64,000 nucleotides of DNA from Clostridiales bacterium (GCA_018374355.1 JAHAFI010000010.1:34273-98272), one strand, 5' to 3'; shown: positions 52,220-60,215, numbered from the stretch's first letter. The notes: a model not told the origin generated them from the letters alone. Translations and numbers: made by a program.

Positions 52220-52699
52220 CTGGATTACGAAAAACTATATCATTCATATTACCTGCAGGTGTATTCATATGTAATGACAATTATAAAGGATCAGGCATTG
52301 GCAGAAGAAATTACACAGAATACTTTTTTTAAAGCTATGACATCAAAGAAACAGTTCGAAGGCAGATCAAGTGAATTGTCTTGGCTGTGTGGTATTGCAA
52401 AGCATTTGGCAATGGATGAACATCGGAAAAATGCCAGACTTTCAGAATTAGATGAAACAGTGGCAGCACCGTCTGTTGATTTGGAAAAAGAAACAGAAGA
52501 TAAAGATACAGCCCTTCAGATTCATCTTATTCTTCATGAACTGCAAGAACCCTATAAAGAAGTATTTCAGTTGAGAGTGTTTGGAGAATTATCCTTTTCA
52601 CAAATTGGAATGATTTTTGGAAAGACTGAGAACTGGGCAAGAGTTACTTATCATAGGGCCAGAATAAAAATTCAAGAAAGGATGGGGAAAAATGAATAA
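52220..52699 (+). CDS. ECF-type RNA polymerase sigma factor (probable CTG start)
   Basis: 159 residues if translation starts at CTG 52220, which lies nine bases after AAGGAGG (52204-52210) and gives the natural start DYEKLYHSYYLQVYSYV. The first standard start codon in frame (GTG 52259) would delete part of region 2. Region 2 has AEEITQNTFFKAMTSKKQFE and SWLCGIAKHLAMDEHRK; region 4 has EPYKEVFQLRVFGELSFSQI and TENWARVTYHRARIKIQERM. It directs RNA polymerase to stress or envelope genes and probably to its own promoter. The gene overlaps the anti-sigma gene by eight bases. Confidence 0.9.
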   Translation: MDYEKLYHSYYLQVYSYVMTIIKDQALAEEITQNTFFKAMTSKKQFEGRSSELSWLCGIAKHLAMDEHRKNARLSELDETVAAPSVDLEKETEDKDTALQIHLILHELQEPYKEVFQLRVFGELSFSQIGMIFGKTENWARVTYHRARIKIQERMGKNE

Positions 52700-53684
52700 G
52701 AATGATTTTAATGAATGTGATATCGTGCAGGATTTACTTCCACTTTATTATGATGATGCGTGCAGCTTAGTTAGCCGGGCGTTAGTGGAAGAACATTTGA
52801 AATCTTGTGAGAAGTGTAAGAGGACTTACGAAGAACTGAAAGATAGTACCATTGATACAATGATAAAAAAAGAGTCAACAGGTGTGTTGGAACGACATGC
52901 AAAAAAAGAAAGGAATGCTGCATATAAAGCAGGGATTGTGATTGCATTATTGTTAATGGTTCCTATTGTAATTACATTTTTTGTTACGATAAGCAGTGGT
53001 GGTAGTTTCGGAGTATTTTCTGTTTTAGTAGCATCTATGCTGCTTGTAGGAGCATTGACAGTTGTTCCACTTACATCTTCTCAAAACAAATTAGTGAAAA
53101 GTATTTTGATTGGAGTTTTTGCCTTATTATTGATTATGTTTTTTGTTGACCGCATGAATGGTGGTGGAGAGTTTATCTTGTGGTCAATACCAACAATCTT
53201 TGGATTGTCGATTGTACTATTTCCACTTGTGGTCAGCAATGTAACATTACCGGTAGTTTTGAATGATAAAAAATCATTAATTACGATGATCTGGGATACG
53301 ATGTGGCTTTTCCTTACGATATTTGTAGTTTGTATTCATTCCGGAGATTTGGAAGGAATGCGAACAGGATTTATAGTTGCGATTGTTATGATGGTTGGTG
53401 TATGGCTCGTTTTCCTGACAGCAAGATATCTTAAAGTCAATGTATGGATCAAAGCGGGAATTATCACAAGTATTGTGTGTGTGTGGATAGCTTTTGCAAA
53501 TGATGTTTGTGCGTTCCTTATTAAACATAAGAAGCAACTGACTATTTTATCTGCAAATTTTTCTGATTGGACCAATAACACCTGCGTGAATGCAAATGTT
53601 TTTGTGCTGACTTTGGTTATTGGTAGTGTTGTAAGTGCTTTGTTGATAATAGTCGGTTGCATAAATAGGAAATATAAAAAATAA
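52692..53684 (+). CDS. Anti-sigma factor, zinc-finger and multi-membrane-helix
   Basis: 330 residues. The N-terminal zinc-binding anti-sigma domain contains CDIVQDLLPLYYDDACS and HLKSCEKC (H-x3-C-x2-C), which binds and silences the sigma factor. About eight membrane helices follow (from residue ~78, IVIALLLMVPIVITFFV). The eight-base overlap with the sigma gene, with the ATG inside the sigma coding sequence, makes the pair translationally coupled. The signal that releases the sigma factor is not evident. A perfect 17-bp inverted repeat at 53720 ends the operon. Confidence 0.88.
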   Translation: MNKNDFNECDIVQDLLPLYYDDACSLVSRALVEEHLKSCEKCKRTYEELKDSTIDTMIKKESTGVLERHAKKERNAAYKAGIVIALLLMVPIVITFFVTISSGGSFGVFSVLVASMLLVGALTVVPLTSSQNKLVKSILIGVFALLLIMFFVDRMNGGGEFILWSIPTIFGLSIVLFPLVVSNVTLPVVLNDKKSLITMIWDTMWLFLTIFVVCIHSGDLEGMRTGFIVAIVMMVGVWLVFLTARYLKVNVWIKAGIITSIVCVWIAFANDVCAFLIKHKKQLTILSANFSDWTNNTCVNANVFVLTLVIGSVVSALLIIVGCINRKYKK

Positions 53685-53719
53685 CTTTTGTAAGACTGGA
53701 GTGAAGATTACACTTATAA

Positions 53720-53770
53720 AAAAGGAAGCATATAGGAAATGTAGAAAATATTGCCTATATGCTTCCTTTT
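53720..53770. terminator. Bidirectional terminator between anti-sigma and immA genes
   Basis: AAAAGGAAGCATATAGG (53720-53736) and CCTATATGCTTCCTTTT (53754-53770) are perfect 17-bp arms with A and T runs at the outer ends, suiting both convergent transcripts. Confidence 0.85.
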
Positions 53771-54332
53771 AACATATCTCATTATATAATTTCGCATCAA
53801 CATTTCTTTCAAGATTTTTCAAAAAGTCTCCCTGCGATATGACAGGGGATTTTACTTTATAACCTTTTCGTTTTAATACTCGGAATTTAAAGTCCAGCAT
53901 TTCAAAAGGCACACATAATTTTTTTGCTGCATCAAAAAAGAATAAATCATCATTGAGAAGATCAAGAACACGTTCGTCAGGCAGTAGCAGTTCAGCTGCG
54001 AAAATATTAGCTTCGTATTCTTTATGATCTGTATTGTCAAATAAGGTTACTTCGTGAAAGGGGGCAGTAGCTGCATCGTCTGAATGTAAGATACAATGCC
54101 CTAGCTCGTGTGCCAGGACTACTTTTTGAAGTAGGTCTGGAAGGTCGCTGTTTATGGTGATATGTTTCATTCGTCGTGATATAAGGAAGAATCCTTTACA
54201 GCATCCTTCATAGATTCCCATAGGTCGCAACTTTACCGTGATTTTTAATTCCTTCGCCAGGCGAAAAGGATCGGTTTCATCATATTTTTTCTGCAGCTCT
54301 TTTACTGCATCTGCAATCATTTCGATGGTCAA
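53769..54332 (-). CDS. immA: ImmA/IrrE-family metallopeptidase
   Basis: 187 residues. The zinc motif HELGH has H75, E76 and H79 in VVLAHELGHCILHSDD, and DNTDHKEYEANIFAAELLLP supplies the third ligand region (E-x-E-A-N). ImmA proteins cleave or inactivate a partner XRE repressor (ImmR) after DNA damage or cell signals, as in ICEBs1. The XRE gene lies just upstream on the same strand, about 90 bases away, which fits such a pair. RBS GGGAGG precedes the start on the minus strand. Confidence 0.9.
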   Translation of the reverse strand: MTIEMIADAVKELQKKYDETDPFRLAKELKITVKLRPMGIYEGCCKGFFLISRRMKHITINSDLPDLLQKVVLAHELGHCILHSDDAATAPFHEVTLFDNTDHKEYEANIFAAELLLPDERVLDLLNDDLFFFDAAKKLCVPFEMLDFKFRVLKRKGYKVKSPVISQGDFLKNLERNVDAKLYNEIC

Positions 54333-54424
54333 TCGAATTCACATCCTCCCTGTTTAAGAATAGATAGAATCATTCACTATCAGTATAATACATAAGCTGT
54401 CCTATAAAGAGGATAGCGGGAGGA

Positions 54425-54880
54425 TTACTTAACAAGTGGAGAAGTAGAATCTGTTTTTTTTCTCCCGAAAGTTTCTTTAGCTGCTTTTTTACAATCCAGA
54501 TAGGCTTCCATTACAGCCTGGAAATATTGATCTTTTGCTTCTTCGCTAATTGAGCCGCCAGCAAAAAGTGTTTGATTTTGTTTTAGCATTTCTTCCAGAT
54601 TAAGAGAATCCTGTTTACTTGTCATCTGGCGCATTTCTTCAACATAGTCCATTCGGTCAAGTCCGTAGGTTGGGTCGTCGATGGAATCGTCTTTCAGATA
54701 TTCAGTGGATACGTTCAATGCTTTTGCCAGTTTATAAAGCTGGGCAGATTGAGGAAATCGCTCTCCAGCTTCATAAGTAACAATAGTACGAAAGCCGATA
54801 CCAGCTTTTTCTGCCAGCTGCTTTTGACTTAAACCAAGTTGTCCTCGATGTTCTTTTACTTTCTCCTTAAAGGGTTTCAT
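54425..54880 (-). CDS. XRE-family repressor, probable ImmR-like partner
   Basis: 151 residues. The HTH spans residues 5-60: FKEKVKEHRGQLGLSQKQLA, KAGIGFRTIVTYEAGERFPQ and AQLYKLAKALNVSTEYLKDD. The remaining half is helical (EMLKQNQTLFAGGSISEEAK) and probably dimerises. It is divergent from dinB. The 14-bp inverted pair at 54901 and 54962 that flanks the dinB promoter is the likely operator. With ImmA downstream it forms a damage- or signal-relieved switch. Confidence 0.88.
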   Translation of the reverse strand: MKPFKEKVKEHRGQLGLSQKQLAEKAGIGFRTIVTYEAGERFPQSAQLYKLAKALNVSTEYLKDDSIDDPTYGLDRMDYVEEMRQMTSKQDSLNLEEMLKQNQTLFAGGSISEEAKDQYFQAVMEAYLDCKKAAKETFGRKKTDSTSPLVK

Positions 54881-54900
54881 GATGTGCCTCCATTCTAAGT

Positions 54901-54975
54901 TTGCTATTTCTTGCGAATAATATCTTGACAGTCGTGCTAATAGTTGCTAGAATACGAATTAGCAAGAAATAGCAA
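54901..54975. promoter_or_regulatory. dinB promoter flanked by a 14-bp inverted operator
   Basis: TTGCTATTTCTTGC (54901-54914) and GCAAGAAATAGCAA (54962-54975) are perfect inverted copies. Between them lies a consensus rightward promoter, TTGACA (54925-54930), 17 bases, TAGAAT (54948-54953). Further partial copies are GTGCTAATAGTTGC (about 54933-54947) and ACTTGCTATAAGTTGC (about 55029-55045). A repressor bound to both arms could loop out or cover the promoter. Confidence 0.7.
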
Positions 54976-55070
54976 TCAGTTGTAACTTTAAGCAAATTAT
55001 AAAATGGATATAAGAAAAAGTCAATAATAAACTTGCTATAAGTTGCCAATATTAACGAGGTAGTGATGAT

Positions 55071-56315
55071 ATGGAACGTACAATACTTCATTCTGATATG
55101 AATTGTTTCTATGCAAGTGTAGAGATGCTGCATCATCCGGAATTGGAAGGAAAGCCATTAGCGGTAGGTGGAGATCCGGAGGCAAGACATGGAATTGTAC
55201 TTACAGCAAATTATATTGCGAAGAAATCTGGAGTGAAAACAGGAATGGCATTATGGCAGGCAAAGCAGGTTTGCCCGGAAATCATTTTTGTACCACCGAG
55301 GATGGATTTATATTTACGATTTTCTAAAATGGCACAGGAGATTTACAGTGAGTATACAGATTTAAGAGAACTTTTTGGAATTGATGAAAGTTGGCTGGAT
55401 GTCTCGGCAAGCAGTTCTATTAAAGGTGATGGAATAAAAATTGCAAATGAAATCAGTAAACGGATAAAACATGAACTTGGGGTTACTGTGAGTATTGGAG
55501 TTTCATGGAATAAGATATTTGCAAAACTTGGATCTGATTATAAAAAGCCCGATGCCATTACAGAATTTTCAAAAGAGAATTATAAAAACATGGCATGGAA
55601 CCTTCCTGCAGGAGATTTAATTTATGTGGGTAGAAGTACAAACAGAAAACTTCAAACTTTAGGGATTAAGACAATCGGTGATCTTGCAAATACTGATCCA
55701 TCCGTATTGGAAAATCATCTTGGAAAGATGGGAGTCGTTCTTTACACTTTCGCAAATGGCTGGGATGAAACGCCAGTTTGTGTGGAAGGATATCACGCTC
55801 CAATTAAATCAATCGGAAATAGTACAACAACTCCCAGAGACCTTGAGAACGATTTGGATGTAAAAATCATTTTGATGGCTTTATCGGAAAGCGTTGCTTC
55901 TCGATTACGTGAAAATGGATTTCAATGCAGAACAGTAGAAATATCAATTCGTGATAATGGATTATACCATTTTTCCAGGCAGTGCAAACTGGAACGGGCA
56001 ACTAATATTACAGAAGAAATTGTTCAGATGGCATACCGATTATTTAAAGAAAATTATAATTGGGATCATCCCATCAGAAGCCTTGGAGTCAGGGGATGTG
56101 ATCTGGTGTCGAACGATATGCCATATCAGTTAGATCTATTTGCAAATGAAGAAAAAAGAGAAAAGCAGCAGAAGATGGATCAGGTAGTGGACGAGATTCG
56201 TTCCAGATTTGGATATCAGAGTATTCAAAGAGCATTTGTCTATCAGGACAAGTTACTGGCACAGTTGAATGCCAGAGAGCATACGGTTCATCCCCAGGGA
56301 TATTTCCATGGATAG
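55071..56315 (+). CDS. dinB: Y-family DNA polymerase (DinB/UmuC type)
   Basis: 414 residues. The palm has the metal-binding D9 in LHSDMNCFYASVEM and D105/E106 in FGIDESWLDV. VTVSIGVSWNKIFAKLGSDY and KLQTLGIKTIGDLANTD (helix-hairpin-helix part) complete the family pattern; a C-terminal clamp-binding tail with YQLDLFANEE follows (about residues 350-358, QLDLF). These polymerases copy damaged DNA, at the cost of mutations. Here it has its own operator-controlled promoter, so expression is probably released together with the adjacent immunity switch. Confidence 0.93.
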   Translation: MERTILHSDMNCFYASVEMLHHPELEGKPLAVGGDPEARHGIVLTANYIAKKSGVKTGMALWQAKQVCPEIIFVPPRMDLYLRFSKMAQEIYSEYTDLRELFGIDESWLDVSASSSIKGDGIKIANEISKRIKHELGVTVSIGVSWNKIFAKLGSDYKKPDAITEFSKENYKNMAWNLPAGDLIYVGRSTNRKLQTLGIKTIGDLANTDPSVLENHLGKMGVVLYTFANGWDETPVCVEGYHAPIKSIGNSTTTPRDLENDLDVKIILMALSESVASRLRENGFQCRTVEISIRDNGLYHFSRQCKLERATNITEEIVQMAYRLFKENYNWDHPIRSLGVRGCDLVSNDMPYQLDLFANEEKREKQQKMDQVVDEIRSRFGYQSIQRAFVYQDKLLAQLNAREHTVHPQGYFHG

Positions 56316-56340
56316 GATTGGAGAGGTAAGGTGTATATGA

Positions 56341-56580
56341 ATGACAGCTAAAGTATATGTTGATGTTCTGGCTGTGTTTAGCCGGGATGGTGAGTTGATT
56401 CCGAAGGCGTTTGTTTGGGAAGATGGACGACGGTATGATATTGATAAGATTTCAAAACCTGAAAGATGTGCCAGCCGAAAAGCAGGTGGAACAGGATATC
56501 GTTATACTTGTCAGGTAGGAGGAAAGATCTGCCATCTTACTTATGAAGAAAACTATAAGTGGTTTATGGAACGAAAATAA
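56341..56580 (+). CDS. Conserved small protein downstream of dinB
   Basis: 79 residues, MTAKVYVDVLAVFSRDGELI and onward, with WEDGRRYDIDKISKPERCAS, two short beta strands and YRYTCQVGGKICHLTYEEN. The compact beta-rich fold with two cysteines looks like the small proteins that commonly follow dinB in Firmicutes. Function is unknown. It starts 25 bases after dinB and probably shares its transcript. Confidence 0.7.
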   Translation: MTAKVYVDVLAVFSRDGELIPKAFVWEDGRRYDIDKISKPERCASRKAGGTGYRYTCQVGGKICHLTYEENYKWFMERK

Positions 56581-56590
56581 GTTATTCCAA

Positions 56591-56617
56591 AAGGATGCCC
56601 TAAAACAGGGCTCCCTT
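56591..56617 (+). repeat. 27-bp palindromic repeat, copy D
   Basis: AAGGATGCCCT (56591-56601), loop AAAAC, AGGGCTCCCTT (56607-56617). Nine of eleven positions pair. It lies eleven bases after the stop of the small gene at 56341, and the right arm and loop are identical to copy C. Confidence 0.7.
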
Positions 56618-56858
56618 AAAACAGAGTTTATTCCCAATTTTTTAATAGAAAACATCAGCGGTCGGGGATTCATCCTTTCCCGTGAGAGCCGACTGCTTTT
56701 CATAAATCATACAGTTGCCGTTCAGCCAGAAGTGAAAACAATCCCACTGTGAACACTTCTGCGGGAGCTACATGATAAAGATGTTAAAACAGCAGTGATT
56801 GCTGAAAAGGACAAAATGATTGGTCTGGCTGCAGGAGCAGCCGGGAAGGAGGACAATT
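56618..56858. other. Non-coding stretch with degenerate coding-like remnants
   Basis: No intact gene is seen. The bases around 56640-56750 give an out-of-frame translation that resembles short peptides often found in Clostridial elements, and a 34-codon open frame (about 56752-56875) ends within the next gene. Both look like leftovers of an older gene. The only clear element is copy D just before. Confidence 0.4.
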
Positions 56859-57353
56859 ATGCAGACAATATTTAATACATTTGATGAGGTAGAACAGGTA
56901 ACAGAAGGAATGTATAAGAATACAGAAACATTACTGGATTTGTATCGTAAAGTGAAATTTCGAGTACATAGAAACTTACAGGAAATTGATGAAGAACTTT
57001 ATATTGAGGACAGAAAGCATCTCACGTCTTTGTTACATAGTATCATTGATTTTGATACAACAGTAGAAAAAAGAAGAATACAAGAACGGCTGATGTCAAA
57101 TGATTTTAGCTTATGTTTGTTAGAAATCATGGAAGATGCATTATTAACAGTTAGGGAATATCCGGATGACGGAGAATTATACTATCGCCTTTTGCGATAT
57201 AGATATTTTGATTCTTTTAAAAATACAAATGAAGAAGTAATGCTGATGTTAAATGATATGCCATATACAACTTATTATAGGAAAAGAAGAAAGGCAATAC
57301 GTTTGTATGCTGCAATGATTTGGGGAATGACGAAAAGAGAGCAGGCACAGTGA
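56859..57353 (+). CDS. ArpU/sigma-like regulator, paralog 1
   Basis: 164 residues from the ATG at 56859 (AAGGAGG before it); the longer frame from GTG 56820 is not used. The N-terminal half is a helical bundle (MYKNTETLLDLYRKVKFRVH). The C-terminal ~55 residues (YPDDGELYYRLLRYRYFD, then YTTYYRKRRKAIRLYAAMIW) form an ArpU/RinA-like HTH with tandem helices as in late-gene activators of phages. The same plan, EIYYEMIYHFYFSG and RTTYYRYFKEAEKTY, occurs in the gene at 58707. It probably activates a local transcript; its operator is unknown. It ends convergently with the inverted HTH gene. Confidence 0.75.
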   Translation: MQTIFNTFDEVEQVTEGMYKNTETLLDLYRKVKFRVHRNLQEIDEELYIEDRKHLTSLLHSIIDFDTTVEKRRIQERLMSNDFSLCLLEIMEDALLTVREYPDDGELYYRLLRYRYFDSFKNTNEEVMLMLNDMPYTTYYRKRRKAIRLYAAMIWGMTKREQAQ

Positions 57354-57362
57354 TGTGCCTGC
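57341..57362. terminator. Hairpin at the convergent junction
   Basis: GCAGGCACA (57341-57349) and TGTGCCTGC (57354-57362) are perfect 9-bp arms around GTGA, overlapping the stop of the upstream gene. No T run follows, so termination would be weak. Confidence 0.5.
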
Positions 57363-57367
57363 AAGAA

Positions 57368-58525
57368 TTACTGATAGTCATCATGATTTACATTTGATGG
57401 ATTTTGCATTCTGCGAGCAATACGATGAGCATCATCGTCTCTTCCAATAATAATTTGATTTTGAGAGTAACTGTGGTGACGTAATTTAATTAAGGTTTTT
57501 TTGGCATCATATTCACTGAGATATCCTGATTCTTTTGTAATCAGTGTTTCATTGAAAAAATAAATTTCTCTTTTTCGTGGGGCGAGTAAATCTTTGTACT
57601 TCTCCCAGAATATTCGGATATCCTCATCTTTGGTTGCAAGATCATCTAATTCCTGTTCGTCTAATAAGTAGTTGTAAGGATTAGTATTAAGTAATCCACG
57701 TATTAGAGGCTTTTGAGAATCGTCTGGATCTTCATGGAAAAGGACGATTTTTTGAAAGAAAGGTCCATTATTATGCTCAGATGATTCGGTTATCATTCCT
57801 CCGATTCTAAAATATAGAGGACCATTTATAAAAATTTGATGATTGAAGAATATGTAATAAAAACGCCCGTCTTGATCGACAAAATCCAAATAAATATTGT
57901 GGTTTAGTGTAGATTCCATCGGAAAACATGTACAACGTTTGATTTTAATGTCATCTTCCTTTTGAAACTGATGAATTCGTTGCTTATATTCAAAATAAGC
58001 CTTTGAACCGTTTTCGGAATCAATGTTGAAGGTAATCGTTCCTTTCATTAAGTCTTCACGTTTTTTGAGTGAGTGGGGATAAGGCAAGTTAAATGAAGAG
58101 TCGGTTCCTGAAATCTTAAAAAAGTAGCAGTAAAATGTACCGTTATAACTAAAGTCTGATAACAGCTGTTGATGCGGATTTTGTTTATATCTGTTACTTG
58201 TAGAAAATGATACTTGATCTGGAAACGCTAATATTTCACTGGGGTCACAACCCCACCAATCACACATCGCAAGTACGGCAGAAATATCAATTTTTTGGAT
58301 ATTTTCAGTGTCTGAAAAGAAATTTTGTATAGTCGTTTTGCTTGTACAAATGTGATACTCATTTACTAAGTAATTATGAATTGCGCCAGGTCCCAGTACA
58401 TTTTTGTCTGGAAGCGTTTTACAGTATTCATCACGTTTGCTTTTCAATCTATTACGGATTGCATTTATATGATTTTGACGAATATCTATTGTAGAGCCTT
58501 GTTCATTAGATTGAGTTTTGCTCAT
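57368..58525 (-). CDS. HTH protein with large unassigned sensor-like C-terminal region
   Basis: 385 residues from the second ATG (58525), six bases after AGGAGGT; the first ATG touches the RBS. Residues 1-95 are an HTH of XRE type (KTTIQNFFSDTENIQKIDIS, AVLAMCDWWGCDPSEILAF). The remaining ~290 residues are beta-rich (FSYNGTFYCYFFKISGTDSS, YLDFVDQDGRFYYIFFNHQI, YFRIGGMITESSEHNNGPFF), probably a ligand- or protein-binding module, unknown to me. It lies in the opposite direction between the ArpU-like paralogs and may repress them. TACCTT/AAGGTA boxes lie in its upstream region. Confidence 0.7.
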   Translation of the reverse strand: MSKTQSNEQGSTIDIRQNHINAIRNRLKSKRDEYCKTLPDKNVLGPGAIHNYLVNEYHICTSKTTIQNFFSDTENIQKIDISAVLAMCDWWGCDPSEILAFPDQVSFSTSNRYKQNPHQQLLSDFSYNGTFYCYFFKISGTDSSFNLPYPHSLKKREDLMKGTITFNIDSENGSKAYFEYKQRIHQFQKEDDIKIKRCTCFPMESTLNHNIYLDFVDQDGRFYYIFFNHQIFINGPLYFRIGGMITESSEHNNGPFFQKIVLFHEDPDDSQKPLIRGLLNTNPYNYLLDEQELDDLATKDEDIRIFWEKYKDLLAPRKREIYFFNETLITKESGYLSEYDAKKTLIKLRHHSYSQNQIIIGRDDDAHRIARRMQNPSNVNHDDYQ

Positions 58526-58540
58526 AACCATACCTCCTAA

Positions 58541-58634
58541 AATACCTTATTTCTATGTTATATACCTATTATACGATTAAAAAAATACCTTGAAAAGGGT
58601 AAAAAAGTAAAATATTGTGTTCTGGAACAAGGTA
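58541..58634 (-). promoter_or_regulatory. Cluster of TACCTT/AAGGTA boxes upstream of the inverted HTH gene
   Basis: AATACCTT occurs at 58541-58548 and 58584-58591, ATACCT at 58562-58567, and the inverse AAGGTA at 58629-58634. TACCTT-GAAA-AGGGTA forms a small hairpin at 58586-58601. The boxes lie between divergent start sites (58525 and 58707), a natural operator position. Confidence 0.4.
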
Positions 58635-58706
58635 CTTTTGTGTGGTAAAATACAATTATCAAAGGGGCCCCATGAAAGTGTCTTAAATGCAATGGGAGGT
58701 ACGATC

Positions 58707-59159
58707 ATGGAAGAAATGTTAAACAAAACAAAAAAGTTATTAAAATCATATCAGATGGTAAAATTTGCTGTAATGGTTAGAACTCAGGATGTGGAGAACG
58801 AATTGTTCGAAAGTGACATGAAGACATTGGAAGAATTGATTGACTCTGTCCTGGGAGAAGATCTGAATATGAATGGAAAGCATCTGGAAGATAAGTTGAT
58901 CGAAGTGCGCAATACAGCTACCTTGTTACACCGAATGGAGAGGTGTTTGGAGTGGCTTCGAAAGTACCCCAATAAAGGCGAGATATATTATGAAATGATA
59001 TATCACTTTTATTTTTCAGGGTTTAACACCGGTCATAAGGTTATTGCTGAGATGTTTGATATATCTAGAACAACGTATTATAGATATTTTAAGGAGGCTG
59101 AGAAAACATATTCAATGTTACTTTGGAATAGTGATATCGTAATGTTGAATGAAACGTAA
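58707..59159 (+). CDS. ArpU/sigma-like regulator, paralog 2
   Basis: 150 residues from the ATG at 58707 (GGGAGGT before it). Same plan as the gene at 56859: N-terminal helices with YQMVKFAVMVRTQDVENELF, then a C-terminal HTH region (YPNKGEIYYEMIYHFYFSG, IAEMFDISRTTYYRYFKEAE). Two paralogs of opposite neighbours around one HTH gene suggest duplicated activators with different targets. The following ~350 bases lack a gene. Family assignment to ArpU-like proteins is by fold pattern only. Confidence 0.75.
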   Translation: MEEMLNKTKKLLKSYQMVKFAVMVRTQDVENELFESDMKTLEELIDSVLGEDLNMNGKHLEDKLIEVRNTATLLHRMERCLEWLRKYPNKGEIYYEMIYHFYFSGFNTGHKVIAEMFDISRTTYYRYFKEAEKTYSMLLWNSDIVMLNET

Positions 59160-59511
59160 ATGGAATACATATGGCACTAAAATGATAGAGTACTGGTAGA
59201 GCACTGGTACTGACTTGAAATTCTATATATGCTAAGCTTGATATGCTGAGAAAAGTAGTCCTTCGTAAACGAGAGTTTACGGAGGATTTTCTTTTCACCA
59301 ATTTTATAGGCATCTGGCTGTGTCCGAAAGGGCATGGCCTTTTTTTATGCCCAAAAGGAGCTGGCACAAATTACAAAGCATTCTTTTGGGCCGGAGATGC
59401 CGGAAAGGAAAGGCATATCATCATGCAGGCAAAAGGGTGGCACTATGCCAGATACCCATGATCTCCGTTTTGTTGCGAATCAACCAAATCAACAAATCGG
59501 AGGAAAATATC
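59160..59511. other. Gene-free leader with hairpins upstream of the sigma-like gene
   Basis: A stable hairpin lies at 59259-59286 (TCCTTCGTAAAC-GAGA-GTTTACGGAGGA). GGGCAT/ATGCCC arms around a T run follow at about 59327-59352. A short frame from the ATG at 59448 (MPDTHDLRFVANQPNQQIGG) continues into the next gene and could be a leader peptide that couples translation. Nothing else was recognised. Confidence 0.5.
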
Positions 59512-60072
59512 ATGGAAGAAAGAAAATACACATTTTTTGACAAGTATCAGAAAGTAAGATATGAAAACGTAACGGCAGAAGAGTTGGAATTCTTAAATAA
59601 GTCTTATAATAAGGAACGATATCTGATGCATGATCAGTATATCAGACAGAATACTTGCCTGTTTTGTTCGCTGGAAACGGAAGAAGGAAGTTTAACAGAT
59701 TACTTGGCAGACCGGGCTTCGGACGTTGCGCAGCAGACTACAAGTGAGATATTTTTTAAACAGTTGTTTTCTGATCTGACAGAGAAAGAAAAAGCGGTAG
59801 TATATGAATGTGTTATTGTAGGAAAGAAGCTGGGAGAAGTCGCAGAAGATTTGAGGATTTGCTATCGTCAGGCAAGCAGATATAAGGCCAGTGCTTTGAA
59901 AAAAATGATGAAACGGATGGAAGCAGCCGGATATACAACTTATGCAGAAGCGGAGAAAGATCTGTTGAATAATAATGGGTATGCACCGACACAGATGGCG
60001 GCACAGAATACAATTCAGCGGAAGAGAATGGGGGCAGTGAGATTGCCGGCGGATAGTGAGAAAGTGAAATAG
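59512..60072 (+). CDS. Sigma-70-like ICE regulator
   Basis: 186 residues from the ATG at 59512 (GGAGGAAAA before it); longer frames start in the hairpin leader. The N-terminal half is helical with a YMTR-free motif FFDKYQKVRYENVTAEELEF. The C-terminal HTH is clear: FSDLTEKEKAVVYECVIVGK, EDLRICYRQASRYKASALKK, the region 4.2 pattern of sigma-like proteins in Tn916 relatives (ORF7-like). It may drive transcription of transfer genes or excision functions. A perfect 13-bp inverted repeat follows at 60082. Confidence 0.8.
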   Translation: MEERKYTFFDKYQKVRYENVTAEELEFLNKSYNKERYLMHDQYIRQNTCLFCSLETEEGSLTDYLADRASDVAQQTTSEIFFKQLFSDLTEKEKAVVYECVIVGKKLGEVAEDLRICYRQASRYKASALKKMMKRMEAAGYTTYAEAEKDLLNNNGYAPTQMAAQNTIQRKRMGAVRLPADSEKVK

Positions 60073-60081
60073 ATAAAATAT

Positions 60082-60122
60082 AGAGATTGGTCAGGGGCAT
60101 TTTATAAAACTGACCAATCTCT
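60082..60122 (+). terminator. Inverted repeat after the sigma-like gene
   Basis: AGAGATTGGTCAG (60082-60094) and CTGACCAATCTCT (60110-60122) are perfect 13-bp arms; a poor T run follows, so termination strength is uncertain. Confidence 0.65.
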
Positions 60123-60199
60123 GCGTTAAAAAATTCTTTATAGTAATGAATCTTGAGCAAACTTATTATGGCATATGGAAAATATGAAGCTGATAGCGT

Positions 60200-60215
60200 A
60201 TACTATTAATAGTAT
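60200..60215. promoter_or_regulatory. 16-bp perfect palindrome just upstream of ptuA
   Basis: ATACTATTAATAGTAT, four bases before the RBS AAGGAG. Could be an operator or leader hairpin of the defence operon. Confidence 0.45.

Noticed and set aside
56543..56752. 69-codon frame overlapping the small gene after dinB
   Set aside because: It starts inside another gene in a different frame and runs through repeat copy D; no RBS.
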